Shown here one piece after another: positions 44,112-52,872 of a stretch of 64,000 nucleotides of DNA. Within the stretch, counting starts at the first letter, position 1, and the number at the start of each line of letters is the position of its first letter. A program made the position numbers and the translations under genes. The stretch is from Flavobacteriales bacterium 34_180_T64 (GTDB taxonomy: Bacteria > Bacteroidota > Bacteroidia > Flavobacteriales > Flavobacteriaceae): assembly GCA_002162765.1 (NCBI GenBank), contig MAAR01000009.1, positions 1 through 64,000 of the forward strand. The letters run 5' to 3'. The notes under the pieces were generated by a model. It was not told the DNA's origin, did no database searches, and saw nothing but the letters and a program-made list of their open reading frames with translations.

Positions 44112-44816
44112 TTAATCTTGAAGTGCAAAAACTTTTTTCAATAGTGCGGTCGTTCTCGAAGATACTTTAGTTCTAATTTCTTTTTCTTCAACTGCAATCA
44201 TAGTATATACTCCTTTCAGAGCTTCACCAGTTACATAATCTGTTAGGTTTGAATTTACATTACTTGTAAAAGGGAGACTATTGTATTTGTTAATTAATCC
44301 TTCCCAAATTTGGTCTGCACCAACTTTTGTAAAGGATGAATTGATAACGGGATGAAATTGATTATATAAAGCAGTTTCGGTTTTACCTGTTAAATAGTGG
44401 GTTGCAGCATCATCAGATCCAAGCAGAATATTTTTAGCATCGGTAAATGTGATATCTTTTACTGCATTCACAAATATTGGAGTGGCTTCACTTACTGCAT
44501 CTTCAGCTGCTCTGTTTAGCACTTTTAAACCTTCATCTGCGAGATTGCTTAAACCAATATCGCGTAAAGCTTTATCGACCTTTTGAAGTTCAGTAGGCAG
44601 TAAAATCTTCACCAATTCATTTTTAAAGAAGCCATCTTTTTTGGTGAGTTTACTCACTTGCTTGTCAATTCCAAGATCTAAAGCTTGACGTAGTCCTGAT
44701 GCCATATCGGCTTCACTCAAAATGCTTCCTTGTGGTAATTGATCCACAATACCTTGCAGTTCAGCACATGCTGTTAAATTGAATATTAGAAGAATCATTA
44801 ATAATTTTCGAATCAT
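44112..44816 (-). CDS. DUF4197 lipoprotein
   Basis: This 234-residue protein has a lipoprotein signal (LLMILLIFNLTACAELQG; acylated Cys about residue 17). The mature part is helical, with the DUF4197 pattern: SEADMASGLRQALDLGIDKQ, ILLPTELQKVDKALRDIG, LNRAAEDAVSEATPIFVNAV, DAKNILLGSDDAATHYLTGKT and LKGVYTMIAVEEKEIR. The family is common in Gram-negatives; its role in the envelope is unknown. A perfect -7 box lies upstream. Confidence 0.88.
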   Translation of the reverse strand: MIRKLLMILLIFNLTACAELQGIVDQLPQGSILSEADMASGLRQALDLGIDKQVSKLTKKDGFFKNELVKILLPTELQKVDKALRDIGLSNLADEGLKVLNRAAEDAVSEATPIFVNAVKDITFTDAKNILLGSDDAATHYLTGKTETALYNQFHPVINSSFTKVGADQIWEGLINKYNSLPFTSNVNSNLTDYVTGEALKGVYTMIAVEEKEIRTKVSSRTTALLKKVFALQD

Positions 44817-44830
44817 AGTTTTGGGTTTTT

Positions 44831-44847
44831 TATCTTTAACAAAGATA
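44831..44847. promoter_or_regulatory. Back-to-back palindromic -7 boxes of DUF4197 and PqqB-like genes
   Basis: TATCTTTAACAAAGATA is symmetrical. On the minus strand it reads TATCTTTG, a perfect -7 box for DUF4197, 24 bases before that start. On the plus strand it reads TATCTTTA, a near match 20 bases before the PqqB-like gene. Confidence 0.55.
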
Positions 44848-44857
44848 TGTTATACAA

Positions 44858-45811
44858 ATGAGAGCTATTCAAATACCATTCCTGTTTTTTTGCTTGAGTA
44901 TTATTTTTTTAGGTTGCAAGACTCAATCTGAATCTAAAACAAATGAAAACTTAAAACATTATATTACAATTTTGGGTATCGCACAGGATGCTGGCTATCC
45001 GCAAATTGATTGTGATAAGATGTGTTGTCAGTTATATTATGATAGATTGGAACCTAAAAAAATGGTGTCTTGTATTGGTTTGGTTGATAAGACTGATGAC
45101 AAGAAGTGGTTGTTTGATGCTACGCCCGATATTGTCGAGCAAGCTCATATTTTAAAATCTAAACATCTTGATAATGGCCGTCTGATTGATGGTGTGTTTT
45201 TAACGCATGCGCATATCGGACATTATACAGGTTTAATGCATTTTGGAAGAGAGACGCTTGGTGGAAAAAACATTTCAGTTTACGCGATGCCTCGAATGAA
45301 ACGTTATCTCGAACAAAATGAACCATGGAGTCAATTGGTTGCTTTAAAGAATATTGAAATTGAAAGTATTCATGCTGATTCTACCATAATATTAAATGAA
45401 CAGCTAAAGGTGACTCCTTTTTTGGTGCCACATCGTGATGAACTATCGGAAACCGTTGGATATAAAATTCAAGGAATCCATAAAACCGCTTTATTTATTC
45501 CTGATATTAATAAATGGCAGGTATGGAAAAGAAATATAATAGATGAAGTGAAAAAAGTAGATTATGCATTTTTAGACGCCTCTTTTTTTAAGGATGGTGA
45601 AGTGTCAAGGCCGATGCATGAAATTCCACATCCGTTTACATATGAAACAGTTGCCTTATTTGAAAATGAAACCCTAGACACTAAATCAAAAATATATTTT
45701 ATTCATTTTAATCATACCAATCCAACGCTTTTGAATACACATCGTTTAAAGGATAGTATTCAAAAATTAGGATTCAATTTTGCGAAAGAAGGCGACAATT
45801 TTGAGCTTTAA
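44858..45811 (+). CDS. PqqB-like MBL-fold lipoprotein
   Basis: This 317-residue protein has a lipoprotein signal (FFCLSIIFLGCKTQSES) and an MBL-fold domain of the PqqB type: ITILGIAQDAGYPQIDCDK, FDATPDIVEQ, the modified metal motif LTHAHIGHYTGLMHFG, YAMPRMKRYL, and FIHFNHTNPTLLN. PqqB is a periplasmic or cytosolic partner in making the cofactor PQQ. No pqqA, C, D or E gene is nearby, and Bacteroidetes usually do not make PQQ, so this is probably a hydrolase of the same fold with another job. The catalytic metal ligands are partly retained. Confidence 0.85.
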   Translation: MRAIQIPFLFFCLSIIFLGCKTQSESKTNENLKHYITILGIAQDAGYPQIDCDKMCCQLYYDRLEPKKMVSCIGLVDKTDDKKWLFDATPDIVEQAHILKSKHLDNGRLIDGVFLTHAHIGHYTGLMHFGRETLGGKNISVYAMPRMKRYLEQNEPWSQLVALKNIEIESIHADSTIILNEQLKVTPFLVPHRDELSETVGYKIQGIHKTALFIPDINKWQVWKRNIIDEVKKVDYAFLDASFFKDGEVSRPMHEIPHPFTYETVALFENETLDTKSKIYFIHFNHTNPTLLNTHRLKDSIQKLGFNFAKEGDNFEL

Positions 45812-45894
45812 ATCTTTTTATGAATCTGGAATTCAAAACATAGGGTAAATTTTAAACTATTCTGAAAAACTGATCTATAACTTTGAAAATTCCG

Positions 45895-45902
45895 TAAATT
45901 TG
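45895..45902 (+). promoter_or_regulatory. -7 promoter box of icmF
   Basis: TAAATTTG matches TAnnTTTG, 28 bases before the ATG at 45930. Confidence 0.65.
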
Positions 45903-45929
45903 TGCCTCTAAAAGTTTACTTTTTTATCA

Positions 45930-48900
45930 ATGAAACAAATTACACCTTACAAGCCAAAATATAAAGTACGTATAGTAACAGCTGCCTCATTATTTGATGG
46001 TCATGATGCTTCCATCAATATTATGCGACGTATAATTCAATCTACTGGAGTTGAAGTGATCCATTTAGGACATGACAGAAGTGTAGAAGAGGTTGTGAAT
46101 ACAGCTATACAAGAAGATGCAAATGCTATTTGTTTAACATCATATCAAGGTGGACATAATGAGTATTTTAAGTATATGTATGATTTGCTTAAAGAAAAAG
46201 GCGCTGAACATATAAAAATCTTCGGTGGAGGAGGTGGTGTCATTTTACCTTCTGAGATTAAGGACTTAATGGATTATGGAATCGCTAGAATCTATTCGCC
46301 CGATGATGGACGTGAAATGGGATTGCAAGGCATGATAAATGACTTGGTACAGCGATCTGATTTTGCTATAGGTGATGCTTTAAATGGAGAAGAAAATTAT
46401 CTTTTAGAAAAGAATCCTAAGGCAATTGCTCGTGTGATTTCCTCTGCAGAAAATTTTCCAGATATAGCTAAAGAGACTTTAGAAAAAATTCATAACAAAA
46501 ATAAAACCTCTAAAACGCCTGTGCTTGGAATTACTGGAACAGGTGGCGCAGGGAAATCATCATTAGTAGATGAACTAGTACGACGGTTTTTAATCGATTT
46601 TCCAGAAAAAACAATTGGGTTAGTATCAGTAGATCCTTCGAAACGAAAAACAGGAGGTGCACTTTTAGGAGATCGTATTCGTATGAATGCCATAAATTCA
46701 CCTCGAGTTTATATGAGAAGTTTGGCTACGCGTCAATCTAATTTAGCACTTTCAAAATATGTCAACGAAGCCGTAGAAGTTTTAAAAGCAGCAGAATTCG
46801 ACTTAATAATTCTTGAGACTTCTGGTATTGGTCAATCTGACACCGAAATTATAGAACATTCTGATGTGGCTTTATATGTGATGACCCCAGAGTTTGGTGC
46901 AGCAACGCAATTGGAAAAAATTGACATGCTTGATTTTGCGGATCTAGTCGCCATCAATAAATTTGATAAGCGAGGATCTCTTGATGCGTTGCGTGATGTG
47001 AAAAAACAGTACATGCGTAACAATAATCTTTGGGATGTACCACAAGCAGATTTACCAGTTTATGGTACAATTGCGTCTCAATTTAACGATCCAGGAATGA
47101 ATACGCTGTATAAAGCAATTATGGATAAGTTAAATGAAGAATCAAAATCTAATCTAAAGTCAACATTCGAGATTTCGGATGAAATGAGTGAGAAAATTTT
47201 TGTAATTCCTCCGAGTAGAACACGTTATTTATCAGAGATTTCAGAAAGTAATAGAGCCTATGATAAAAAAGCTATGGAGCAAGTTGACGTCGCACAGAAA
47301 TTATATGGCATTTATAAAACCATAGAATCTGTAGTTGGTGTTTTACCAGATTTAGATAAATCAGGAATTGCGTCTGAAACTATTCAAGTTGATGAAAATA
47401 AGGATTTTGTTAAATTACTTTTAGGGGAATTTGATCGTGTAAAATTAAATCTAGATCCTTATAATTGGGAAGTGATTTTGGGATGGAATGAAAAAGTCAA
47501 TAAATACAAAAACCCAATCTATTCATTTAAAGTTCGAGATAAAGAAATTAAAATAGAAACGCATACAGAGTCGTTGTCACATACTCAAATTCCGAAAGTA
47601 GCTTTACCGAAATATCAAGCATGGGGAGATATTTTAGGATGGAATTTACAAGAAAATGTACCTGGAGAATTTCCGTTTACTTCTGGATTATATCCATTTA
47701 AGCGAACTGGTGAAGATCCAGCTCGAATGTTTGCTGGTGAAGGTGGTCCTGAACGTACAAATAGACGTTTTCATTATGTGAGTATGGGATTGCCAGCAAA
47801 ACGCTTATCTACAGCCTTTGATAGTGTAACGCTTTATGGGAACGATCCTGATCATCGCCCAGATATCTATGGTAAAATAGGAAATGCAGGAGTTTCAATA
47901 TGCTGTTTAGATGATGCAAAAAAGTTATACTCTGGATTTAATTTAGCAGACGTAATGACTTCTGTGAGTATGACAATAAATGGTCCTGCTCCAATGCTTC
48001 TAGGGTTTTTCATGAACGCCGCAATCGATCAGCAATGCGAATTGTATATCAAAGCGCAAAAATTAGAAAAGGAAGTAGAATCGAAAATTACTAAAATATA
48101 TAAACACAAAGGAATTGAACGCCCAAAATATAATGGAGATCTACCAGAAGGTAACGATGGTTTAGGGTTGATGTTGTTAGGTGTTACTGGTGATCAAGTT
48201 TTACCAGCTGATGTGTATTTGGATATTAAAATAAATACCATTGCCCAAGTAAGAGGGACCGTTCAAGCCGACATTTTAAAGGAAGATCAAGCACAAAATA
48301 CCTGTATATTTTCAACAGAGTTTGCATTACGTTTAATGGGAGATGTTCAAGAATATTTCATCGAAAACAATGTGCGCAATTTTTACTCGGTTTCAATTTC
48401 AGGATATCATATTGCTGAAGCGGGTGCAAATCCAATTTCACAATTGGCGTTTACTTTAGCGAATGGTTTTACTTATGTAGAGTATTACTTGAGTAGAGGA
48501 ATGGACATTAATAAGTTTGGACCAAACTTATCATTCTTCTTTTCGAATGGAATTGATCCTGAATATGCTGTGATTGGACGTGTAGCTCGAAAAATATGGG
48601 CTAAAGCCTTGAAGCATAAATATGGTGCCAATGCAAGAGCGCAAATGCTAAAATATCATATACAAACTTCAGGGCGAAGTTTACACGCTCAGGAGATTGA
48701 TTTTAATGATATTAGAACAACGCTTCAAGCATTATACGCTATATATGATAATTGTAATTCTTTACATACAAATGCCTATGATGAAGCCATTACAACGCCA
48801 ACTGAAGAATCCGTTCGTCGTGCAATGGCTATCCAATTGATTATTAATAAAGAATTGGGGCTTGCCAAGAATGAAAATCCTATTCAAGGATCGTTTATTA

Positions 48901-49346
48901 TTGAAGAATTGACAGATTTAGTAGAAGAAGCTGTGTTGACAGAATTCGATAGAATTACTGAAAGAGGAGGTGTTTTAGGCGCAATGGAAACGATGTATCA
49001 ACGCTCGAAAATACAAGAAGAGAGTTTATACTATGAAACTTTAAAGCATAATGGAGATTTCCCAATTATTGGTGTAAATACGTTTTTAAGTTCAAAAGGA
49101 TCTCCAACGGTAATTCCGAAGGAAGTTATTCGTGCAACTGAGGAAGAAAAGCAATATCAAATTAAGACCTTAGAGAATCTACATAAAGCTAATGATTCTG
49201 CCTCATTACTAAAAGATTTACAACATAAAGCAATTCATAATGAGAATATTTTTGAAGCCTTGATGGATGTTTGTAAAGTATGCTCTTTAGGTGAAATTAC
49301 GTCTGCTTTATTTGAAGTTGGTGGTCAGTATAGACGAAATATGTAA
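45930..49346 (+). CDS. icmF: Fused B12-dependent acyl-CoA mutase (IcmF type)
   Basis: This 1138-residue protein has the order of IcmF. A B12-binding domain (1-140; [15 protein letters not shown]) comes first. A MeaB-like GTPase chaperone follows (about 195-415; [55 protein letters not shown]). The catalytic mutase domain comes last (about 560-1110; [53 protein letters not shown], quoted in part). IcmF interconverts isobutyryl- and n-butyryl-CoA and also pivalyl- and isovaleryl-CoA. It belongs to branched-chain amino acid or fatty acid breakdown and needs adenosylcobalamin, like NrdJ in the same window. Confidence 0.94.
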   Translation: MKQITPYKPKYKVRIVTAASLFDGHDASINIMRRIIQSTGVEVIHLGHDRSVEEVVNTAIQEDANAICLTSYQGGHNEYFKYMYDLLKEKGAEHIKIFGGGGGVILPSEIKDLMDYGIARIYSPDDGREMGLQGMINDLVQRSDFAIGDALNGEENYLLEKNPKAIARVISSAENFPDIAKETLEKIHNKNKTSKTPVLGITGTGGAGKSSLVDELVRRFLIDFPEKTIGLVSVDPSKRKTGGALLGDRIRMNAINSPRVYMRSLATRQSNLALSKYVNEAVEVLKAAEFDLIILETSGIGQSDTEIIEHSDVALYVMTPEFGAATQLEKIDMLDFADLVAINKFDKRGSLDALRDVKKQYMRNNNLWDVPQADLPVYGTIASQFNDPGMNTLYKAIMDKLNEESKSNLKSTFEISDEMSEKIFVIPPSRTRYLSEISESNRAYDKKAMEQVDVAQKLYGIYKTIESVVGVLPDLDKSGIASETIQVDENKDFVKLLLGEFDRVKLNLDPYNWEVILGWNEKVNKYKNPIYSFKVRDKEIKIETHTESLSHTQIPKVALPKYQAWGDILGWNLQENVPGEFPFTSGLYPFKRTGEDPARMFAGEGGPERTNRRFHYVSMGLPAKRLSTAFDSVTLYGNDPDHRPDIYGKIGNAGVSICCLDDAKKLYSGFNLADVMTSVSMTINGPAPMLLGFFMNAAIDQQCELYIKAQKLEKEVESKITKIYKHKGIERPKYNGDLPEGNDGLGLMLLGVTGDQVLPADVYLDIKINTIAQVRGTVQADILKEDQAQNTCIFSTEFALRLMGDVQEYFIENNVRNFYSVSISGYHIAEAGANPISQLAFTLANGFTYVEYYLSRGMDINKFGPNLSFFFSNGIDPEYAVIGRVARKIWAKALKHKYGANARAQMLKYHIQTSGRSLHAQEIDFNDIRTTLQALYAIYDNCNSLHTNAYDEAITTPTEESVRRAMAIQLIINKELGLAKNENPIQGSFIIEELTDLVEEAVLTEFDRITERGGVLGAMETMYQRSKIQEESLYYETLKHNGDFPIIGVNTFLSSKGSPTVIPKEVIRATEEEKQYQIKTLENLHKANDSASLLKDLQHKAIHNENIFEALMDVCKVCSLGEITSALFEVGGQYRRNM

Positions 49347-49351
49347 TTTAC

Positions 49352-49747
49352 TTAAAGTGTAAGCATCCAGGTACGCTGTAATTGCTTAAATTTTCTTAGC
49401 TCGCGTCTCAGTATTGGAAGGAAATCTTTGCCATCACTATTTGACTTTTCTAGGCGATAGGAATTCTTATATAATGAATTTGTCAAATTCTCTACCGACG
49501 CAATATGCTTGTGTTTTCTATCAGAAAAACGCTCACGTTCGGCATTTAAAATTTCTGGTGCTAATGAAGAGGATTGCTGAACAATATCGCCTGAAAAATA
49601 AATATTCTCATCTTCGCTACCGTTCTCTTGAAGAATTGAAAGATCTTGATTTAGATACGAAGAAATATTTCGGGATAAAGCAATAATATCCATTGCCTTT
49701 TTATAAACAGGCAAATCTGACATATGAGATGGAATATGATAAATCAT
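49352..49747 (-). CDS. Conserved flavobacterial helical protein of unknown function
   Basis: This 131-residue protein starts at MIYHIPSHMSDLPVYKKAM. It is helical, with SRNISSYLNQDLSILQENGSEDENIYFSGDIV, quoted in part, and an invariant-looking tail QRTWMLTL. The ATG at 49747 is chosen because a perfect minus-strand -7 box at 49765-49772 overlies the longer ORF's start at 49777. I recall homologues in many Flavobacteriia with no known role; the fold resembles four-helix-bundle proteins. It diverges from the Lrp gene. Confidence 0.7.
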   Translation of the reverse strand: MIYHIPSHMSDLPVYKKAMDIIALSRNISSYLNQDLSILQENGSEDENIYFSGDIVQQSSSLAPEILNAERERFSDRKHKHIASVENLTNSLYKNSYRLEKSNSDGKDFLPILRRELRKFKQLQRTWMLTL

Positions 49748-49764
49748 TTTTAATAGCAATTCAT

Positions 49765-49772
49765 CAAATTTA
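49765..49772 (-). promoter_or_regulatory. -7 promoter box of the helical protein gene
   Basis: TAAATTTG on the minus strand lies 18 bases before the ATG at 49747, so that ATG rather than the one at 49777 is the start. Confidence 0.65.
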
Positions 49773-49816
49773 ATCACAAGTAATTAATTTTGACTATCGA
49801 ATTTAAAGTAAATCAC

Positions 49817-49824
49817 TATATTTG
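49817..49824 (+). promoter_or_regulatory. -7 promoter box of the Lrp gene
   Basis: TATATTTG matches TAnnTTTG, 38 bases before the ATG at 49862. Confidence 0.65.
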
Positions 49825-49861
49825 CTTTAATAATTAAATATTATTAGTTAATTTTATTTAA

Positions 49862-50305
49862 ATGAGTATAGATTCGTTAAACTGGAAGATTTTAAAGTGC
49901 TTGCAAGCTAATGCTCGGCAATCTAATGCAGCAATTGGAAGACAGGTTGGTATTAGTTCTCCTGCTGTTTCGGAACGCATTAAAAAAATGGAAGACTCTG
50001 GGATTATTCAGGGATATCACACGTCGGTTTCAACTTTTGAAGCCGGTTATCAACTTAAGGCAATTATTACATTAAGAGCTTTTATGGGCATGCTTAAGCC
50101 ATTTTTAGAGAAGGTGAAAACCTATGATGAGGTCATAAATTGTTATCGCATAACGGGTAATGAAAATATTGTGATGGAAGTCGTCTTGAAAAATCAAAAA
50201 CATATGGAATTGTTTATTGATCAACTCATTATATACGGAGAAACAAAAACACAAATTGTATTATCTCAAGTTGTGAAATATAATGATGTAAAGCCCCTGA
50301 AATAA
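49862..50305 (+). CDS. Lrp/AsnC family transcriptional regulator
   Basis: This 147-residue regulator has an N-terminal helix-turn-helix (LNWKILKCLQANARQSNAAIGRQVGISSPAVSERIKKM, in part) and a C-terminal RAM-type ligand-binding domain (about 70-147; AIITLRAFMGMLKPF, NCYRITGNENIVMEV). Such proteins sense amino acids and act as local or global regulators. It is convergent with the DJ-1-like gene (three bases apart). Its targets are unknown; the DJ-1/VOC/MFS group opposite is a possibility only by proximity. Confidence 0.92.
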   Translation: MSIDSLNWKILKCLQANARQSNAAIGRQVGISSPAVSERIKKMEDSGIIQGYHTSVSTFEAGYQLKAIITLRAFMGMLKPFLEKVKTYDEVINCYRITGNENIVMEVVLKNQKHMELFIDQLIIYGETKTQIVLSQVVKYNDVKPLK

Positions 50306-50307
50306 GA

Positions 50308-51054
50308 TTATTTATCAATAACAAGGTGAGGTATTTCATCTAAATTCCAATCTATTACTAATCCTCCAGCCAGAGATTGAGCAATTTTTTTTCCATAAAG
50401 ATATTCGCATAGATACAAAGCGGCTTCAAAACTTTTAGCGCCTCCAGCTGAGGTAATGTATTTTGCGTCATGGACGAAAAGCACATCTTTTCTTATGTCG
50501 AGATCTGGAAACATTTCACGCATAGCGTCAATATCACTTGGAAAGGTTGTAGACACAGATTCATTGAGAATTCCAGCTTTTGCAAGTACAAAGGCGCCAT
50601 CACAATGTGAAGTTATGAAAGTTGCCTCTTGATCTACTTTTCTGATAAAGTTCAACATATCTTCATCTTCTAAATCGGAATCCAAATGATGCTCTGCACT
50701 AGGTACGACAAGAATGTCAATTTTTGGCAAATCATCAGTCTTATAATTAAAATCAGGAATGAATCGGATGCCTTCAAAACTTGTAATTGGGTCATTAGTA
50801 TTGGCAACTGTAAAGACATTCATGGGTTTAATACTATCTCTAAAAATAGTATGCTGAAAAATATCAAATGGTGCTGTAAGTTCTGTATTATAAACACCAT
50901 TCATGACTAAAAATGCCACATTATAACGTTCAGGTTTTAATTCTGGGAATGCCTTCTTAGGTGTATGGTCTAGAATTAAATCGTCTGTTTTTTCTATGGA
51001 TGAATTGCAGTTAAAAAAGAGAAATAGGCCAAATATAAAAACGAGTTTTTTCAT
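50308..51054 (-). CDS. DJ-1/PfpI family lipoprotein
   Basis: This 248-residue protein starts at ATG 51054 (an in-frame TTG at 51072 would precede the signal). It has a lipoprotein signal (FIFGLFLFFNCNSSIEK, Cys near 16) and a class I glutamine-amidotransferase-like fold: YNVAFLVMNGVYNTELTAPFDIF, the acidic-nucleophile elbow FITSHCDGAFVLAKAG with its Cys, and KYITSAGGAKSFEAALYLCEYL. It resembles the N-terminal domain of AraC-type GATase regulators but is exported. The function is unknown; isonitrile hydratase or glyoxalase-type chemistry occurs in relatives. It lies three bases downstream of the VOC gene. Confidence 0.85.
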   Translation of the reverse strand: MKKLVFIFGLFLFFNCNSSIEKTDDLILDHTPKKAFPELKPERYNVAFLVMNGVYNTELTAPFDIFQHTIFRDSIKPMNVFTVANTNDPITSFEGIRFIPDFNYKTDDLPKIDILVVPSAEHHLDSDLEDEDMLNFIRKVDQEATFITSHCDGAFVLAKAGILNESVSTTFPSDIDAMREMFPDLDIRKDVLFVHDAKYITSAGGAKSFEAALYLCEYLYGKKIAQSLAGGLVIDWNLDEIPHLVIDK

Positions 51055-51056
51055 AA

Positions 51057-51434
51057 TTAAGGTATTCGCCAAGGTGGATTTTTTCTATTGTCACCAGCAT
51101 AATATAGAACTAGATTATTGCCATCGGGATCTGTTAAACGCGCTTCACGCCATAACCATGACATGTCTTCTGGGTCTGATGTAAATATAATACCTTTTTC
51201 TTTGAGTTGTGACACCAATTCATCCAGATTTTCATGTTCAAAATAAATTCGAATAGCATTACCAATTGGGAGGGTTTCAACATTGTGAATTGAAAATGTG
51301 CTATTTCCATCTGGGCATTCAAATCTCACATACCTTGGCATTGCATCAACGATTAATTGCAATCCCAAGGTATTGTAAAACCTAACTGATTTTTCAACAT
51401 TCAATGATGGAATAGTAATCTGATTTAGTCTCAT
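51057..51434 (-). CDS. VOC family (glyoxalase/bleomycin-resistance-like) protein
   Basis: This 125-residue VOC fold opens RLNQITIPSLNVEKSVRFYNTLGL and has a second half with IRIYFEHENLDELVSQL and the usual C-terminal block EARLTDPDGNNLVLYYAG, with a metal or substrate Glu missing in the first half. It could be a binding or resistance protein or a small enzyme. The start overlaps the MFS stop (51431-51434), so the two are translationally coupled. Confidence 0.87.
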   Translation of the reverse strand: MRLNQITIPSLNVEKSVRFYNTLGLQLIVDAMPRYVRFECPDGNSTFSIHNVETLPIGNAIRIYFEHENLDELVSQLKEKGIIFTSDPEDMSWLWREARLTDPDGNNLVLYYAGDNRKNPPWRIP

Positions 51435-52638
51435 TGTTTCTGATTTTGAGATTTCATATATACCTTAAGATAATATAATAATGACATACAAACAAGTCCA
51501 AGACCTGTCATAATATACCAAGTAATATCAAATCCTAATCGATCTACCATTTGCAGTCCTGCATTATGTCCGAAAATGTGTGCTATAGAAAATGAAATAG
51601 TATATAATGCCATATATTCTCCTTGATTCCCACGCTTAGCGCGTTGCATTGCAAAGGCATTTGAAAATGGAAAAGCAATCATTTCTCCAATAGTCATAAG
51701 GAACATTCCAACAATTAATATACCAACCCATCCTGTTGTGTTTAGTACTAAGAAACTAGCAGCGGTTAGAATTGCTCCAAATAGCATTAATCCAGATTTA
51801 GTATATTTTCCATCTTCTAACCATTTAATTAATGGCATTTCTAGTAAAAAAATAAATAGTCCATTGAGTCCTAAAAGCAATCCAATTTCTAATTCAGAAA
51901 GAGCATGTCTTTCTTTGTAGTAGATTGGCATAGTTGAAAAATATTGTAAAAAGATGATACCGAATAACGTCATTGATGCCAGGAATATCCAAAAGGCTTT
52001 ATCTTTATATGCAGACTTCGGATTCTCGTTAATGACAGAATCGAGAGCAGTTGTACTTTTCGGGTTGAGTACTTTTATCAATAATAAAGTAGCAAGTATA
52101 CATGTGATACCGTCTACCCAGAACAGTCCACCATAACTCATAGTCGTAATGATAATTCCACCAACAGCAGGTCCTGCAGAAAAACCTAGATTAATTGCTA
52201 GTCGAATTAATGTTACAGATCGTGTTTTATTTTCTGGTTTGCTATAGATGCTTAATGCTACAAACATGGCTGGTCTAAACATGTCTGCAACCAGCATAAC
52301 TAAAAATATTCCAATACATATGGATTCAAACGTATCTAGAAATTGCATACCAATAAACAGTATACCTGTAGTTAGTAAACTCCAAACCATAAATAGTAAC
52401 CAATTTTATCGGTTAATTTCCCGCCTAGCCAAGAACCAACAACAGATCCTAATCCAAAAGCAGTCATGATCCAGCCAACATCGCTTAATGTGAATTTCAA
52501 GCTTGTTGTGAGGTACAAAGACAAAAATGGTATAACCATAGTTCCTGCTCTATTAATTAATGTAATTAAAGCGAGCCACCAAACTTCTGGAGAGAGTCCT
52601 CTAAAAGTATTGATGTAATTGTTAAATAGTGTTTTCAT
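51431..52638 (-). pseudogene. MFS transporter gene with a one-base frameshift
   Basis: Two overlapping frames together give a complete 12-helix MFS protein of about 402 residues. Frame one starts at ATG 52638 (MKTLFNNYINTFRGLSPEVW) and contains helices 1-2 and the motif-A region SWLGGKLTDKIGYY, then runs into a stop after YLWFGVY. Frame two resumes at MVWSLLTTGILFIGMQF near 52386 and runs to 51431. One extra T in the TTT run at about 52391-52393 (minus strand TACTATTTATGG) would restore YYFMVWSL. It is either a recent inactivating deletion or a sequencing error. It matches drug/MFS exporters in general; no substrate can be named. The gene is preceded by an attenuator. Confidence 0.85.
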
Positions 52639-52664
52639 TTTGATGATTGATTGGTATAAAAATA

Positions 52665-52692
52665 AAAAGTCCAGCTTTACAGCTGGACTTTT
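52665..52692 (-). terminator. Leader terminator (attenuator) upstream of the MFS gene
   Basis: A 12-bp perfect stem, AAAAGTCCAGCT with AGCTGGACTTTT around the loop, followed on the minus strand by TATTTTTA, lies 27 bases before the MFS start. It is inside the MFS leader, not behind a gene. The GTCCAGC of its 5' arm can instead pair with GCTGGAC at 52738-52744. Confidence 0.75.
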
Positions 52693-52721
52693 ACATATTG
52701 TATTATTAAATAATAATATCG

Positions 52722-52796
52722 TCATAATATATAAGTCGTCCAGCACCTACTATATGTGGTCCATTGTTGCTTATAAATTCTGACGTTATTACGCAT
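52722..52796 (-). CDS. Candidate 24-codon leader peptide of the MFS gene
   Basis: The ORF starts ATG at 52796 and ends TGA at 52722-52724. It begins MRNNVRIYKQQ and contains two Trp, at codons 12 and 19. It starts about 22 bases after a perfect -7 box and its 3' third covers the antiterminator arm GCTGGAC. The ribosome position could thus set the choice between hairpins. Another frame here is open from about 52810 to a TAA at 52706 but has no start codon. Confidence 0.45.
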   Translation of the reverse strand: MRNNVRIYKQQWTTYSRCWTTYIL

Positions 52797-52817
52797 GATT
52801 TTTGATTTTGTTCGGTT

Positions 52818-52825
52818 CAAAACTA
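52818..52825 (-). promoter_or_regulatory. -7 promoter box of the MFS leader
   Basis: TAGTTTTG on the minus strand matches TAnnTTTG and predicts a transcript start near 52811. The resulting untranslated leader would be about 170 bases. Confidence 0.65.
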
Positions 52826-52845
52826 TGAAAAAAAAGTATAAGTTG

Positions 52846-52853
52846 TATTTTTG
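52846..52853 (+). promoter_or_regulatory. -7 promoter box of the DUF1684 gene
   Basis: TATTTTTG matches TAnnTTTG, 20 bases before the ATG at 52873, diverging from the MFS promoter. Confidence 0.65.
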
Positions 52854-52872
52854 AGTTTAAAAATAATAAAAA

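Noticed and set aside
49748..49777. Upstream ATG start for the helical protein (MIKFDELLLK)
   Set aside because: It lies upstream of the best -7 box on that strand; the ATG at 49747 is used.
52706..52810. A second leader frame (ending in GAC GAT ATT ATT ATT TAA) that reads like protein (ITSEFISNNGPHIVGAG)
   Set aside because: No start codon is in frame; noted only as an alternative to the 24-codon leader ORF.
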